From NCBI GenBank assembly GCA_963762635.1, contig CAVXLQ010000013.1, positions 1 through 64,000 of the forward strand: 64,000 nt of DNA, written 5' to 3'. The position numbers and the translations under genes were made by a program. This stretch comes from Tenggerimyces sp963762635 (lineage in GTDB: Bacteria; Actinomycetota; Actinomycetes; Propionibacteriales; Actinopolymorphaceae). Below, one piece after another: positions 42,257 through 51,202 of this stretch (position 1 is its first letter; every line of letters begins with the position of its first letter). The notes under the pieces are model-generated. The model ran no database searches and was not told the DNA's origin. It saw only the letters and a program-made list of their open reading frames with translations.

Positions 42257-43627
42257 ATGCGATTTCGGGCAATGCTGGCCAGCGCGGCGCTGGTCTGCGC
42301 GGGACTGGGCGGTCTGATGGCCCAGCCGGCGGCAGCCGCCGATCCGGCGCCGCTGCCTTGGATCACGACGTCGGGCACCGGGCCGGATCGCGAGCTCGTC
42401 GACTCGTCCACGCAGCAGAAGTTCGTTCCGCGCGGCACCAACTACGTGCGGCTCGCGAAGCTGCGCGAGCACGAGGCTTGGTGGCACTCCACGTTCGAGC
42501 CGGGCCGGTACGAAGCCGCCCGCGCCGACCAGGCGCTCGCGGCGATGCGGCACGACGGGTACAACGTGGTGCGGGTGTTCCTCGACCCCGGCAACGAGCA
42601 GCACCGCCAGCTCGGCGAGCCACACGGGCTCGGCCTGGGGCCGGACGACACGTCCAAGGGCACGCCGACGTACCTCGACAATGTCGCCGACTTCGTCCGC
42701 AAGGCGGCCGCGCACAGGATCTACGTGCTGCCGATCCTCGACTACTACCCGCAGAACGCCCACTACTGGGGCGTCCGCGGCCACTACGACACCACCAAGC
42801 TCAACATCTCCGGCGAGAACGTCCTCTGGATGGTCGACGGCGAGATCCGCGCCAAGCAGCAGTTCTTCACCACCTTCGTCGCCGAGCTGCGCGGCCGCCT
42901 CGGCCCCAAGCTGATGAGCACGTTCCTCGCCCTGCAAGCGCAGAACGAAGCCTTCTACACCGGCGACAGCCGCCCGTTCTCCGCCAAGTCGGGCACGGTG
43001 ACGCCGGCGAACGGCACCACCTACGACCTGGCCGTCGACGCCGACCGGCAGCAGGCCGCCGACGCGAGCGCGGTCGAGTTCATGCAGAGGATCGCCGCCA
43101 CCGTGCGCGAGAGCGCCGAGCCGAAGCTGATGGTCACGGTCGGCATGTTCACCTACCAAGCGGTGGGCAAAGCCGGGCCGAACGGCTTCCAGCAGTTCTG
43201 CTCCCGCGAGGCAGGCGGCGTCCCCTGCCAAGACACCGTTGACTACCGCTACCCGTTCCGGCTGTTGTCCCTTGCCCAGTGGGCGAATCTGCCGTTCCTC
43301 GACCTGCATATCTACCCGTTCCCGTCCCAGTTCTCCCTCGACGACAATCTCCAGTCGTCGGAGTGGGCGCAGGTCACCGGCCCGGTGATCGTGGGGGAGT
43401 ACGGCGCGTTCCGCGACGCGTTCGGCAATGACGTGGTGCAGGCCGCGTATGGCATGCGCGACTTGCAGGTCGACACCTGCCTGCGCGGATTCGACGGCTG
43501 GCTGTTCTGGACCTACGACACCGAGGAGTCCGCCGACCAGCAGCGGCTGTTCCGCCTCACCGAGCAGAAAGGAGCGATCAACGGACTGCAGGCGCCGATC
43601 ATCCGACCCAACCCTTGCGAACGCTAG
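42257..43627 (+). CDS. Secreted GH5-like glycoside hydrolase
   Basis: This 456-residue exported protein has signal peptide MRFRAMLASAALVCAGLG ending AAA. The TIM-barrel features are FVPRGTNYVRL at the start, GYNVVRVFLDPGNE, LQAQNEAFY with the acid/base Glu231, FLDLHIYPFP, and PVIVGEYGAF with the nucleophile Glu381. These fit clan GH-A (GH5-like), usually acting on beta-glucans or mannans, though the subfamily is unclear. Two cysteines (FCSREAGGVPC) suggest a disulphide. A TAGGAT element at 42211-42216 may be the -10. A hairpin terminator follows. Confidence 0.8.
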   Translation: MRFRAMLASAALVCAGLGGLMAQPAAAADPAPLPWITTSGTGPDRELVDSSTQQKFVPRGTNYVRLAKLREHEAWWHSTFEPGRYEAARADQALAAMRHDGYNVVRVFLDPGNEQHRQLGEPHGLGLGPDDTSKGTPTYLDNVADFVRKAAAHRIYVLPILDYYPQNAHYWGVRGHYDTTKLNISGENVLWMVDGEIRAKQQFFTTFVAELRGRLGPKLMSTFLALQAQNEAFYTGDSRPFSAKSGTVTPANGTTYDLAVDADRQQAADASAVEFMQRIAATVRESAEPKLMVTVGMFTYQAVGKAGPNGFQQFCSREAGGVPCQDTVDYRYPFRLLSLAQWANLPFLDLHIYPFPSQFSLDDNLQSSEWAQVTGPVIVGEYGAFRDAFGNDVVQAAYGMRDLQVDTCLRGFDGWLFWTYDTEESADQQRLFRLTEQKGAINGLQAPIIRPNPCER

Positions 43628-43646
43628 CTTCATGTCACGCAGCGTT

Positions 43647-43673
43647 CACCCGGCCGCCGATTTCGGTCGGGTG
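43647..43673 (+). terminator. Hairpin terminator after the glycoside hydrolase
   Basis: CACCCGGCCG (43647-43656) pairs with CGGTCGGGTG (43664-43673) with one mismatch around a 7-base loop, 20 bases after the stop codon. Confidence 0.6.
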
Positions 43674-43746
43674 TGCAAGCAGCCAGGCCGGTTAGGGTGA
43701 GGCCCGAACGCACGGGGACCTCGCCACGACCTGAAGGAGCCATGCC

Positions 43747-44595
43747 GTGCTGCGATCCGCTCGCCCAACGCGCTGGTTCGGCGTGTTCCTCGTCCTGCTC
43801 GTCGTCATGGTGACGGCCCCACTCGCCGCGCCGGCGACCGCGGCCGACGCGCACCCGCGGCCGCTGCGCATCGCGACGTACAACATCCACCACGGCGCCG
43901 GCCCGGACGACGTCCTGGATCTCGAGCACGTCGCCCGCGTGCTCGAGTCCTTCCACGCCGACGCGATCGGCCTCCAGGAGGTCGACAAGCACTGGAGCGA
44001 ACGGTCGGGCAACGTCGACCAGCCGGCCTGGCTCGCCGAGCGGCTGAACATGCACGTCGTGTACGCCGCCAACCTCGACCTCCCGCCGGTCAACCCGGGC
44101 GAGCCGAACCGCCAGTACGGCACGGCGGTCCTCTCGCGCTATCCGATCACCTGGTCCAGGAACACGCTGCTGCCGAAGTTCCCCGCCGGCGAGCAGCGCG
44201 GCCTGCTCGAGACCGTGCTGAACGTTCGCGGCCAGTCCGTCCGGTTCGCGACCACCCACCTGCAGCACAACAACAACCTCGAGCGCCAGGAGCAGGCGAA
44301 GAAGATCGTCGAGCTGCTCGGCCAGTCGCCCGAGCCCACGATCCTGGTCGGCGACCTGAACGCGGTCTCGGGCACGCCGGAGATCACGACGATCAAGAGC
44401 CTGCTGGTCGACGGTTGGGACAAGGTCGGCGTAGGCCCCGGCTACACGATCCCGGTCGTGAACCCGACCAGCCGGATCGACTACATCCTCGGCACCCCCG
44501 ACGTCCGCTTCCGCCGCTCCACGGTCCCCTCGACCGACGCCTCCGACCACCTCCCGCTGACCGCCGACCTCACGGTCAACGGCAACCGCCGCTGA
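43747..44595 (+). CDS. Secreted endonuclease/exonuclease/phosphatase-family hydrolase
   Basis: This 282-residue protein has a signal peptide with hydrophobic core FGVFLVLLVVMVTAPLAAPA. The metal-dependent EEP fold shows RIATYNIHHGAGPDDVLDL, AIGLQEVDKHW (catalytic Glu), YGTAVLSRYPI, FATTHLQHN, LVGDLNAVSGTPEI (Asp, Asn) and TDASDHLPLTADL (Asp-His pair). The substrate may be nucleic acid, sphingomyelin or phosphoinositide. The GTG at 43747 follows GAAGGAG; an ATG at 43742 is out of frame. Confidence 0.88.
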   Translation: MLRSARPTRWFGVFLVLLVVMVTAPLAAPATAADAHPRPLRIATYNIHHGAGPDDVLDLEHVARVLESFHADAIGLQEVDKHWSERSGNVDQPAWLAERLNMHVVYAANLDLPPVNPGEPNRQYGTAVLSRYPITWSRNTLLPKFPAGEQRGLLETVLNVRGQSVRFATTHLQHNNNLERQEQAKKIVELLGQSPEPTILVGDLNAVSGTPEITTIKSLLVDGWDKVGVGPGYTIPVVNPTSRIDYILGTPDVRFRRSTVPSTDASDHLPLTADLTVNGNRR

Positions 44596-44616
44596 CCCCG
44601 CCCTAGGCTGCGACGA

Positions 44617-45165
44617 ATGGAGCAGCCGAAGGTCGTCCTCGTCACCGGGATCATGGCGTCCGGCAAGTCGACCGTCGCCCAGCGGCTGGCCGAACGGTTG
44701 CCGCGGTCGGCGCACGTTCGTGGCGACGCGTTCCGGCGCATGATCGTCAACGGTGGCGTCGAGATCCTGCCCGACGGCGGCGAGGCGATGGACGAGGAGC
44801 TGCGGCTCCGCTACCGCATCGCGGCGCAGGTCGCGGACGAGTACGTACGCGCCGGGTTCACCGCGGTCGTCCAGGACGTCGTGCTCGGGCCGAGTGTGCC
44901 CGAGCTCGTCGGCTTCCTGGAAAGCCGACCGGTCGCCGTCGTCGTCCTAGCTCCACGGCCCGAGGTGGTCGCCAAGCGCGAGGAGGAACGGCCGAAGTCC
45001 GGGTACGGCGACTGGACGGTGAAGGAGCTCGACGACTATCTGCGCGCCGAAACTCCGAGGATCGGGCTCTGGTTGGACACATCGGACCAAACCCCCGACC
45101 AGACCGTCGACGAGATCCTCGCCCGGATGTCTGAGGCCCGAGTCGACGCGCGAGGTCGACCGTGA
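44617..45165 (+). CDS. P-loop small-molecule kinase (AAA_33/chloramphenicol-phosphotransferase-like)
   Basis: This 182-residue protein has Walker A GIMASGKST at residues 11-19, then RLPRSAHVRGDAFRRMIVNG, a lid segment near REEERPKSGYGDWTV, and TPRIGLWLDTSDQTPDQTVD at the end. This matches the family of small zeta-toxin- or chloramphenicol-phosphotransferase-like kinases. A TAGGCT hexamer at 44604-44609 lies exactly seven bases before the ATG, so the mRNA is probably leaderless. The phosphate acceptor is unknown. Confidence 0.83.
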   Translation: MEQPKVVLVTGIMASGKSTVAQRLAERLPRSAHVRGDAFRRMIVNGGVEILPDGGEAMDEELRLRYRIAAQVADEYVRAGFTAVVQDVVLGPSVPELVGFLESRPVAVVVLAPRPEVVAKREEERPKSGYGDWTVKELDDYLRAETPRIGLWLDTSDQTPDQTVDEILARMSEARVDARGRP

Positions 45166-45241
45166 GGCTGCTCTGCCGCACCTGACGTCCAGCGGCAACA
45201 CTCGCTGAGCGGTCGGGCCTCGCGCCAGGGGTACTGACACA

Positions 45242-47608
45242 ATGCCTCCGGTGAGTACCGCGGAGACCATCAACAAGCGCATTGCGGACGAGCTCGGCGT
45301 ACGCGAGGGGCAGGTGACCTCGGCCGTAGACCTGCTCGACGGCGGCGCGACCGTGCCGTTCATCGCGCGCTACCGCAAGGAAGTCACCGGCACGCTCGAC
45401 GACGCACAGCTGCGGACGTTGGAGGAACGGCTGCGCTACCTGCGCGAGCTCGAGGAACGCCGCGCCGCGATCCTCGACTCGATCCGCGAGCAGGGCAAGC
45501 TGACCGACGAGCTCGAGGCCGCGATCAACGCCGCCGACTCGAAGGCTCGGCTGGAGGACATTTACCTTCCATACAAGCCGAAACGCCGCACCAAGGCGCA
45601 GATCGCGCGCGAGGCCGGGCTCCAGCCGCTCGCCGATCTGCTGCTCACCGATCCGACGCGCACGCCGCAGGTGGAGGCCGCGGCGTTCGTCGACGCGGAT
45701 CGCGGCGTGGCCGACGTCGCGGCGGCCCTGGACGGTGCGCGGTCGATCCTCGTCGAGCAGTTCGGCGAGTCGGCCGACCTGATCGGCGCGCTGCGCGAGC
45801 GGCTCTGGACGCACGGCGTGCTGGTGTCCCGCGTGCGTACGGGCAAGGAGTCCGACGGCGCGAAGTTCTCCGACTACTTCGACTGGTCCGAGGGCTTCAC
45901 GACGCTGCCGTCGCACCGGATCCTCGCGCTGTTCCGCGGCGAGAAGGAAGAGGTGCTCGAGCTCGCGTTCCGCCCGGACTCGTCCGACGAGGCCATGCAG
46001 GTCGGGCCGAACGAGTACGAGGCGATGGTCGCCGAGCACTTCGGTGTCGCCGACCGCGGCCGCCCCGCCGACTCGTGGCTGCTCGAGACCGTGCGTTGGG
46101 CCTGGCGGACGCGGATGTTCGTTCACCTCACCGTCGACGTACGGATGCGTCTTCGCGAGGCGGCAGAGGAAGAAGCGGTACGCGTGTTCGCCGCCAACCT
46201 GCGCGACCTGCTGCTCGCCGCTCCGGCGGGCGCCCGGGTGACGATGGGCCTCGACCCAGGCTTCCGTACCGGCGTGAAGGTCGCGGTGGTCGACGGCACG
46301 GGCAAGGTCGTAGACACGTCCACCATCTACCCGCACCAGCCGCAGAACAAGTGGCAGGAATCCCTTGCCACGTTGGCACAACTCGCCAAGAAGCACAACG
46401 TCGAGCTGGTCTCGATCGGCAACGGCACGGCCTCGCGCGAGACCGACAAGCTCGCAGCCGACCTCATCAAGCTGGTCCCGTCCCTGACGAAGATCGTCGT
46501 GTCGGAGGCCGGCGCGTCGGTCTACTCCGCGTCGGCGTACGCGTCCGCCGAGCTGCCCGAAATGGACGTCTCGATCCGCGGCGCGGTCTCGATCGCGCGG
46601 CGACTGCAGGATCCCCTTGCCGAGTTGGTGAAAATCGACCCGAAGTCGATCGGCGTCGGCCAGTACCAGCACGACATCTCGCAGGTCGAGCTCTCTCGGT
46701 CGCTCGACGCGGTCGTCGAGGACGCCGTGAACGCCGTCGGCGTGGACGTCAACACCGCGTCGGCGCCGCTGCTCACGCGGGTGTCGGGCATCGGCGAAGG
46801 CCTGGCCGCGGCGATCGTCGCGCACCGGGACGCTTCGGGTCCGTTCACGTCGCGGACGGCGTTGAAGAGCGTGCCGCGGCTGGGCCCGAAGGCGTTCGAG
46901 CAGTGCGCCGGGTTCCTGCGGATCCGCGGCGGCGACGACCCGCTGGACCAGTCGTCGGTGCACCCCGAGGCGTACCCGGTCGTCCGTCGCATGGTCTCGG
47001 CCACGGGCGGCAGCTCGTTGGCGACCTTGATCGGCAACACCGCGACGCTGCGCGCGATCAACCCGCGCGACTTCGTGGACGACACGTTCGGCCTGCCGAC
47101 GGTCACGGACATCCTTGCGGAGTTGGAGAAACCGGGCCGCGACCCGCGTCCGGCGTTCCAGACGGCGACGTTCGCCGAGGGCGTGGAGAAGGTCCAGGAC
47201 CTGCGGCAGGGCATGGTGCTCGAGGGCGTCGTGACGAACGTCGCCGCGTTCGGCGCGTTCGTCGACGTCGGCGTCCACCAGGACGGGCTCGTGCACATTT
47301 CGGCGATGTCGAAGACGTTCGTCAAGGACCCGCGTGACGTGGTGAAGCCCGGCGACATCGTGCGCGTGAAGGTGCTCGAGGTCGACGTGAAGCGCCAGCG
47401 GATCGGGCTCACGCTGCGGCTCGACGACGAGGCGGGCGGGGACCGTACGGAGGCCAAGCCGCGCGAGCGAACGGGCGGCGGCGGCAAACCCGACCGTGGA
47501 GACCGTGACCGCGGCGGCAAGGGCCAGCGTCCGCAACGCCCACAGCGCAAGGAGCCCGAGCCCACCGGCGCCATGGCCGAAGCCCTCCGCCGCGCCGGCC
47601 TGCGCTAG
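45242..47608 (+). CDS. tex: Tex-family RNA-binding transcription accessory protein
   Basis: Tex is a conserved cytosolic nucleic-acid-binding protein linked to transcription and RNA quality control. This 788-residue copy has the N-terminal helical Tex domain (DLLDGGATVPFIARYRKEV, LEDIYLPYKPKRRTKAQIA), the YqgF-like RuvC domain beginning MGLDPGFRTGVKVAVVDG, helix-hairpin-helix repeats (VSGIGEGLAAAIVAHRDASG, SVPRLGPKAFEQCAGFLRI) and an S1 domain (GMVLEGVVTNVAAFGAFVDV, GLVHISAMS). A basic, Gly/Arg-rich tail completes it. A GGTACT hexamer six bases before the ATG suggests a leaderless transcript. It ends on a CTAG shared with the convergent dehydratase gene. Confidence 0.95.
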   Translation: MPPVSTAETINKRIADELGVREGQVTSAVDLLDGGATVPFIARYRKEVTGTLDDAQLRTLEERLRYLRELEERRAAILDSIREQGKLTDELEAAINAADSKARLEDIYLPYKPKRRTKAQIAREAGLQPLADLLLTDPTRTPQVEAAAFVDADRGVADVAAALDGARSILVEQFGESADLIGALRERLWTHGVLVSRVRTGKESDGAKFSDYFDWSEGFTTLPSHRILALFRGEKEEVLELAFRPDSSDEAMQVGPNEYEAMVAEHFGVADRGRPADSWLLETVRWAWRTRMFVHLTVDVRMRLREAAEEEAVRVFAANLRDLLLAAPAGARVTMGLDPGFRTGVKVAVVDGTGKVVDTSTIYPHQPQNKWQESLATLAQLAKKHNVELVSIGNGTASRETDKLAADLIKLVPSLTKIVVSEAGASVYSASAYASAELPEMDVSIRGAVSIARRLQDPLAELVKIDPKSIGVGQYQHDISQVELSRSLDAVVEDAVNAVGVDVNTASAPLLTRVSGIGEGLAAAIVAHRDASGPFTSRTALKSVPRLGPKAFEQCAGFLRIRGGDDPLDQSSVHPEAYPVVRRMVSATGGSSLATLIGNTATLRAINPRDFVDDTFGLPTVTDILAELEKPGRDPRPAFQTATFAEGVEKVQDLRQGMVLEGVVTNVAAFGAFVDVGVHQDGLVHISAMSKTFVKDPRDVVKPGDIVRVKVLEVDVKRQRIGLTLRLDDEAGGDRTEAKPRERTGGGGKPDRGDRDRGGKGQRPQRPQRKEPEPTGAMAEALRRAGLR

Positions 47609-48525
47609 ACCGAGGGACGGCGGTTCGCGCCGGTCAGGATGGTCGCCACGCGCTCGCCGGGGACGCGGCCCTGCGCGATCGCGGCGAGGCCTGCGGCGCC
47701 GGCGGGTTCGAGCAGGATCCCGACGCACCGCTCGACGAGGTCCATGGCCTGCTGGAGCTCGTCCGTCGTCACCAGCACGATGTCGTCGACCAGCTTGCTC
47801 ACCCGTGCCAGCGACTCGGCGTGCGGAACGGCGACGCTGATGCCCTCCGCGAACGTGTCCGACGCGTCCACACGGACCGGCTGACCCGCGCGCCAGCTCT
47901 CGTACATCGCGGGCGCCGCCGCCGGGTTGACGCCGATCACCCGCGTGCCCGGTCGGTGCGCGCGGATCCACGCGCCGATGCCGGAGATCAGGCTGCCGTC
48001 CCCGATCGGCACGGCGATCGCGTCGAACGCGCCCGCTGCCTCCAGCTCCACGGCGATCGTTCCCGCGCCCACCGCGATCGCGGGCGGCACGCCGTCCTCG
48101 AGCAGCAGCGTGCCCGGCTCGGACGCGGCGGAACGGACGGCCTCCCGCGCCGACTGGTAGTCCGCCGCCAGGACGATCGTCGCCCCGAACGCCTCCATCC
48201 GGGCGCGCTTGACCGGGTTGATCGAGGCCGGCGCGAACACGCGTACGGCGAGCCCGCGCGCTCGGCCCACGTACGCGACCGCCTGCCCGAAGTTGCCCGA
48301 CGACGCGCACACCACGCTCTCGATCGACGGATGCTCGCTGAGCGCCACGCTCACGCCCCGGCCCTTGAAGCTCCGCAGCGGGTTGCACGTCTCCACCTTG
48401 AGCAGCACCCGACGCCCCAGAGCGGCGTTGAGCAGCGGGTCCTCGTACTGCGGCGAGTCGAGGAACACCGGGTCGATGACGTCCCGCGCGGCAGCGATCC
48501 GCGCACCATCCAGCTCGAGATCCAT
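47605..48525 (-). CDS. Threonine/serine dehydratase-like PLP enzyme
   Basis: This 306-residue fold-type II PLP enzyme has the PLP-binding Lys54 in NPLRSFKGRG, the phosphate/substrate loop ASSGNFGQAVAYV and a glycine-rich IPIGDGSLISGIGAW. It resembles catabolic threonine dehydratase without a C-terminal ACT domain, so it is probably not feedback-inhibited by isoleucine. On this strand a TAGCGT hexamer (48538-48533) lies seven bases before the ATG, indicating a leaderless mRNA. It is divergent from an Lrp-type regulator, a standard arrangement for amino-acid catabolism. Confidence 0.87.
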   Translation of the reverse strand: MDLELDGARIAAARDVIDPVFLDSPQYEDPLLNAALGRRVLLKVETCNPLRSFKGRGVSVALSEHPSIESVVCASSGNFGQAVAYVGRARGLAVRVFAPASINPVKRARMEAFGATIVLAADYQSAREAVRSAASEPGTLLLEDGVPPAIAVGAGTIAVELEAAGAFDAIAVPIGDGSLISGIGAWIRAHRPGTRVIGVNPAAAPAMYESWRAGQPVRVDASDTFAEGISVAVPHAESLARVSKLVDDIVLVTTDELQQAMDLVERCVGILLEPAGAAGLAAIAQGRVPGERVATILTGANRRPSV

Positions 48526-48560
48526 GCCCTCGACGCTAGCTCGTGCACCCGTCACACCGA

Positions 48561-48594
48561 TTGACAATTTTGCACCGTGGCGCAACAATTTTGC
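48561..48594 (+). promoter_or_regulatory. Lrp-gene promoter with embedded palindrome
   Basis: TTGACA at 48561-48566 and AACAAT at 48584-48589 are spaced by 17 bases. Between them lies a 16-base imperfect palindrome, TTGCACCGTGGCGCAA (48570-48585). CAATTTTGC occurs twice around it, at 48565 and 48586. The site is placed to control both this gene and the divergent dehydratase. Confidence 0.6.
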
Positions 48595-49059
48595 GTGGCC
48601 TGGGACGACCTCGACGTACGCCTCCTCGACCTGCTCCAGCAGCGGGCCGACCGGACCCTCCGCGACCTCGGCGACGAGGTCGGCCTCACACCGAGCGCCG
48701 TGCAGCGAAGGATCGCCAAGTACAAGCAGCGCGGCCTCATCCGCACCGTCAGCATCCTCGAGCCCGACCACTCCCGCGAGATCGTCCGCTCGGTCGTGCT
48801 CGTCACCCTGGTCACAGAGTCCCGCGAGCACCACCGCGCGTTCAAGGAACGCGTCACCCAACGCGGCGAGGTCCAGCAGTGCTACGCGGTATCGGGCCGC
48901 TGGGACTACGTCGTGATCCTCGCGGCCCCCACCGTCAACGCCTGCAAGGAAATCGGCGACGAGTTGTTCAAGGACGACGACAACATCCGCCGGTACGAGA
49001 CGATGATCGTCTTCGAGACCGCGAAGTTCACCACCGCAACGCCGGCGAGCATGCTCTAG
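48595..49059 (+). CDS. Lrp/AsnC-family regulator
   Basis: This protein of about 154 residues from the GTG at 48595 starts MAWDDLDVRLLDLLQQRADR. The helix-turn-helix is TLRDLGDEVGLTPSAVQRRI, followed by YKQRGLIRTVSILEP, the usual linker to the RAM effector domain (VQQCYAVSGRWDYVVILAA). An in-frame GTG at 48577 lies inside the operator; with the promoter at 48561-48589 the transcript would begin at about 48595, so I prefer that leaderless start. It probably senses an amino acid and controls the divergent dehydratase. A strong terminator follows. Confidence 0.85.
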   Translation: MAWDDLDVRLLDLLQQRADRTLRDLGDEVGLTPSAVQRRIAKYKQRGLIRTVSILEPDHSREIVRSVVLVTLVTESREHHRAFKERVTQRGEVQQCYAVSGRWDYVVILAAPTVNACKEIGDELFKDDDNIRRYETMIVFETAKFTTATPASML

Positions 49060-49067
49060 ACAATGCG

Positions 49068-49099
49068 GAGGGCCCGCGCCAACCAAGGCGCGGGCCCTC
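49068..49099. terminator. Perfect hairpin terminator between convergent genes
   Basis: GAGGGCCCGCGCC (49068-49080) pairs perfectly over 13 bases with 49087-49099 around the loop AACCAA. It sits between the Lrp gene and the convergent exporter gene. Confidence 0.85.
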
Positions 49100-49114
49100 A
49101 CGACGAACGGGCGG

Positions 49115-51202
49115 TCAGTCGACCTCGGCGACCGCCTGGGCGAACTGTGCCGCGTACAACCGTGCGTACGCGCCGTCCGAGGCGAGCAGCGCGTCGTGCG
49201 TGCCCTGCTCCACGATCCGGCCGTTCTCCATCACCAGGATCAGGTCGGCGTCGCGGATGGTGGACAGCCGGTGCGCGATCACGAACGACGTCCGCCCGGT
49301 TCGCAGCGAGTTCATCGCCCGCTGGATCAGCAGCTCTGTCCGGGTGTCGACCGAGCTCGTCGCCTCGTCCAGGATGAGGATCGCCGGCTCGGCGAGGAAC
49401 GCGCGCGCGATCGTGATCAGCTGCTTCTCGCCCGCACTGACGTTCGACCCCTCCTCGTCGATCTTCGTGTCGTACCCGTCCGGCAGCGTCCGCACGAAGT
49501 GGTCCACATGCGTCGCCTGCGCGGCCTCGGTGATCCGCTCCATCGACACGTCGGTCTCGGCGCCGTACGCGATGTTGTCCGCGATCGACCCGCCGAACAG
49601 CCAGGTGTCCTGCAACACCATGCCGGTCTGGTCGCGCAGCTCCTCCCGCGTCATCTTCGAGACGTCGACGCCGTCCAACGTGATGCGACCGGAGTCGATC
49701 TCGTAGAACCGCATGAGCAGGTTGACCAACGTGGTCTTCCCGGCCCCGGTCGGACCGACGATCGCGACCGTCTGACCGGGCTCCACCGTGAGCGAGAGGT
49801 TCTCGATCAGCGGCTTGTCCTCGAGGTAGCGGAACGAGACGTTCTCGAACTGCACCCGCCCGCGAACGACCGACGGCCGCGCCGGCGTCGTAGGCTCCGG
49901 CGACTGCTCCTCGGCGTCCAGCAGCGCGAAGATCCGCTCCGCCGAAGCGACACCCGACTGCAGCAGGTTGGCCATCGACGCCACCTGCGTCAGCGGCTGG
50001 CTGAACTGCCGCGAGTACTGGATGAACGCCTGCACGTCACCGAGCGACAGCGCGCCCGACGCCACCCGCAGCGCACCGACGACCGCCACCAGCACGTAGT
50101 TGATGTTGCCGATGAAGAACATCGCCGGCTGGATACACCCGGAGATGAACTGCGCCCGGTAGCTCGCGTTGAACAGCGTCGCGTTGTGCTCCTCGAACAT
50201 CTTCTCCGCGTGGTCCTGCTGGCCGAACACCTTCACCAGCTGGTGTCCGGTGTACATCTCCTCGATGTGCGCGTTCAGCTGACCTGTCGTCGCCCACTGC
50301 TTGACGAACTGCGGCTGCGCCCGCTTGCCGATGACCGCCACGATCACCACCGAAAGCGGAACGGTGACCAACGCGATCACCGCCAGGATCGGCGAGATCA
50401 GGAACATCATCGTCAGCACTCCGACGATCGTCAGCAGCGACGTCACCATCTGGCTCAACGTCTGCTGCAGCGTCTGCGCCAGGTTGTCCATGTCGTTCGT
50501 GACCCGGCTCAGCACCTCACCCTTCGGCTGCTGGTCGAAGTACTTCAACGGCAGTTTCGACAGTTTGTACTCCGCCGCCTCGCGCATCCGGAAGACCGCG
50601 CGCTGCACGATCGACGTCGTCAGCCAACCCTGGAACAGCATGAGCAACGACGCACCGATGTAGATCACCAGGACGAACGTCAGGATCCGGGCGACCTGAT
50701 CGAAGTCGATGCCCTGTCCTGGCGTGAGATCGACCGAGTTGAACAGGTCGGCGAGCGTGTCCTCGCCGCGCGCCCGAAGCCCGGCGACCGCCTCCTCCTT
50801 CGTCACGCCGGCAGGGATCTGCTTGCCGAGAATGCCGTTGAAGATCAGGTCGGTCGCGTGTCCGAGCACCCTGGGCCCGATCACCGACAGCGCGACGCTG
50901 CCCGCGGTGAGCAGCAGGGTCACGATGATCAGGAACCGTTCCGGCGACAGCGCCTTAATCAGCCGCATGCTGGAGCCCTTGAAATCAAGGGACTTCTCCA
51001 TCGACGGGCCACCCATGAACGCCGCCGGCCCGCCGCGGAAGCCCTGGCCGCCGCCCGGGCCACGTTGCGGAGTGACCCGCTCGCCGGCAGCGGTCGTCGC
51101 GGGCGCCTGCTCGTCGGACGACTGGCCGTTCTCCGTCGTCACCTCAGCAGATTGGCCGTTTGGCTTGTGCCCGTTGGGCGCTTGGCCGTCCTGCGTGCTC
51201 AT
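49115..51202 (-). CDS. ABC exporter subunit 2 (fused TMD and ATPase)
   Basis: This 695-residue protein has a hydrophilic, glycine- and glutamine-rich N-terminus of about 75 residues. The six-helix exporter membrane domain follows (for example LIIVTLLLTAGSVALSVIG and MVTSLLTIVGVLTMMFLIS). The ATPase has Walker A GPTGAGKTT, Q-loop MVLQDTWLF, signature VSAGEKQLITIARA and Walker B ILILDEATSSVD. It pairs with the upstream gene, whose stop overlaps its ATG by four bases, to form a heterodimeric exporter like TM287/288 or BmrCD. The divergent AraC gene is the likely regulator. The cargo is unknown. Confidence 0.9.
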   Translation of the reverse strand: MSTQDGQAPNGHKPNGQSAEVTTENGQSSDEQAPATTAAGERVTPQRGPGGGQGFRGGPAAFMGGPSMEKSLDFKGSSMRLIKALSPERFLIIVTLLLTAGSVALSVIGPRVLGHATDLIFNGILGKQIPAGVTKEEAVAGLRARGEDTLADLFNSVDLTPGQGIDFDQVARILTFVLVIYIGASLLMLFQGWLTTSIVQRAVFRMREAAEYKLSKLPLKYFDQQPKGEVLSRVTNDMDNLAQTLQQTLSQMVTSLLTIVGVLTMMFLISPILAVIALVTVPLSVVIVAVIGKRAQPQFVKQWATTGQLNAHIEEMYTGHQLVKVFGQQDHAEKMFEEHNATLFNASYRAQFISGCIQPAMFFIGNINYVLVAVVGALRVASGALSLGDVQAFIQYSRQFSQPLTQVASMANLLQSGVASAERIFALLDAEEQSPEPTTPARPSVVRGRVQFENVSFRYLEDKPLIENLSLTVEPGQTVAIVGPTGAGKTTLVNLLMRFYEIDSGRITLDGVDVSKMTREELRDQTGMVLQDTWLFGGSIADNIAYGAETDVSMERITEAAQATHVDHFVRTLPDGYDTKIDEEGSNVSAGEKQLITIARAFLAEPAILILDEATSSVDTRTELLIQRAMNSLRTGRTSFVIAHRLSTIRDADLILVMENGRIVEQGTHDALLASDGAYARLYAAQFAQAVAEVD

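Noticed and set aside
44858..48388. 1176-codon open frame on the minus strand across tex
   Set aside because: It overlaps the fully conserved Tex protein and has no domain pattern; it is an antisense artefact.
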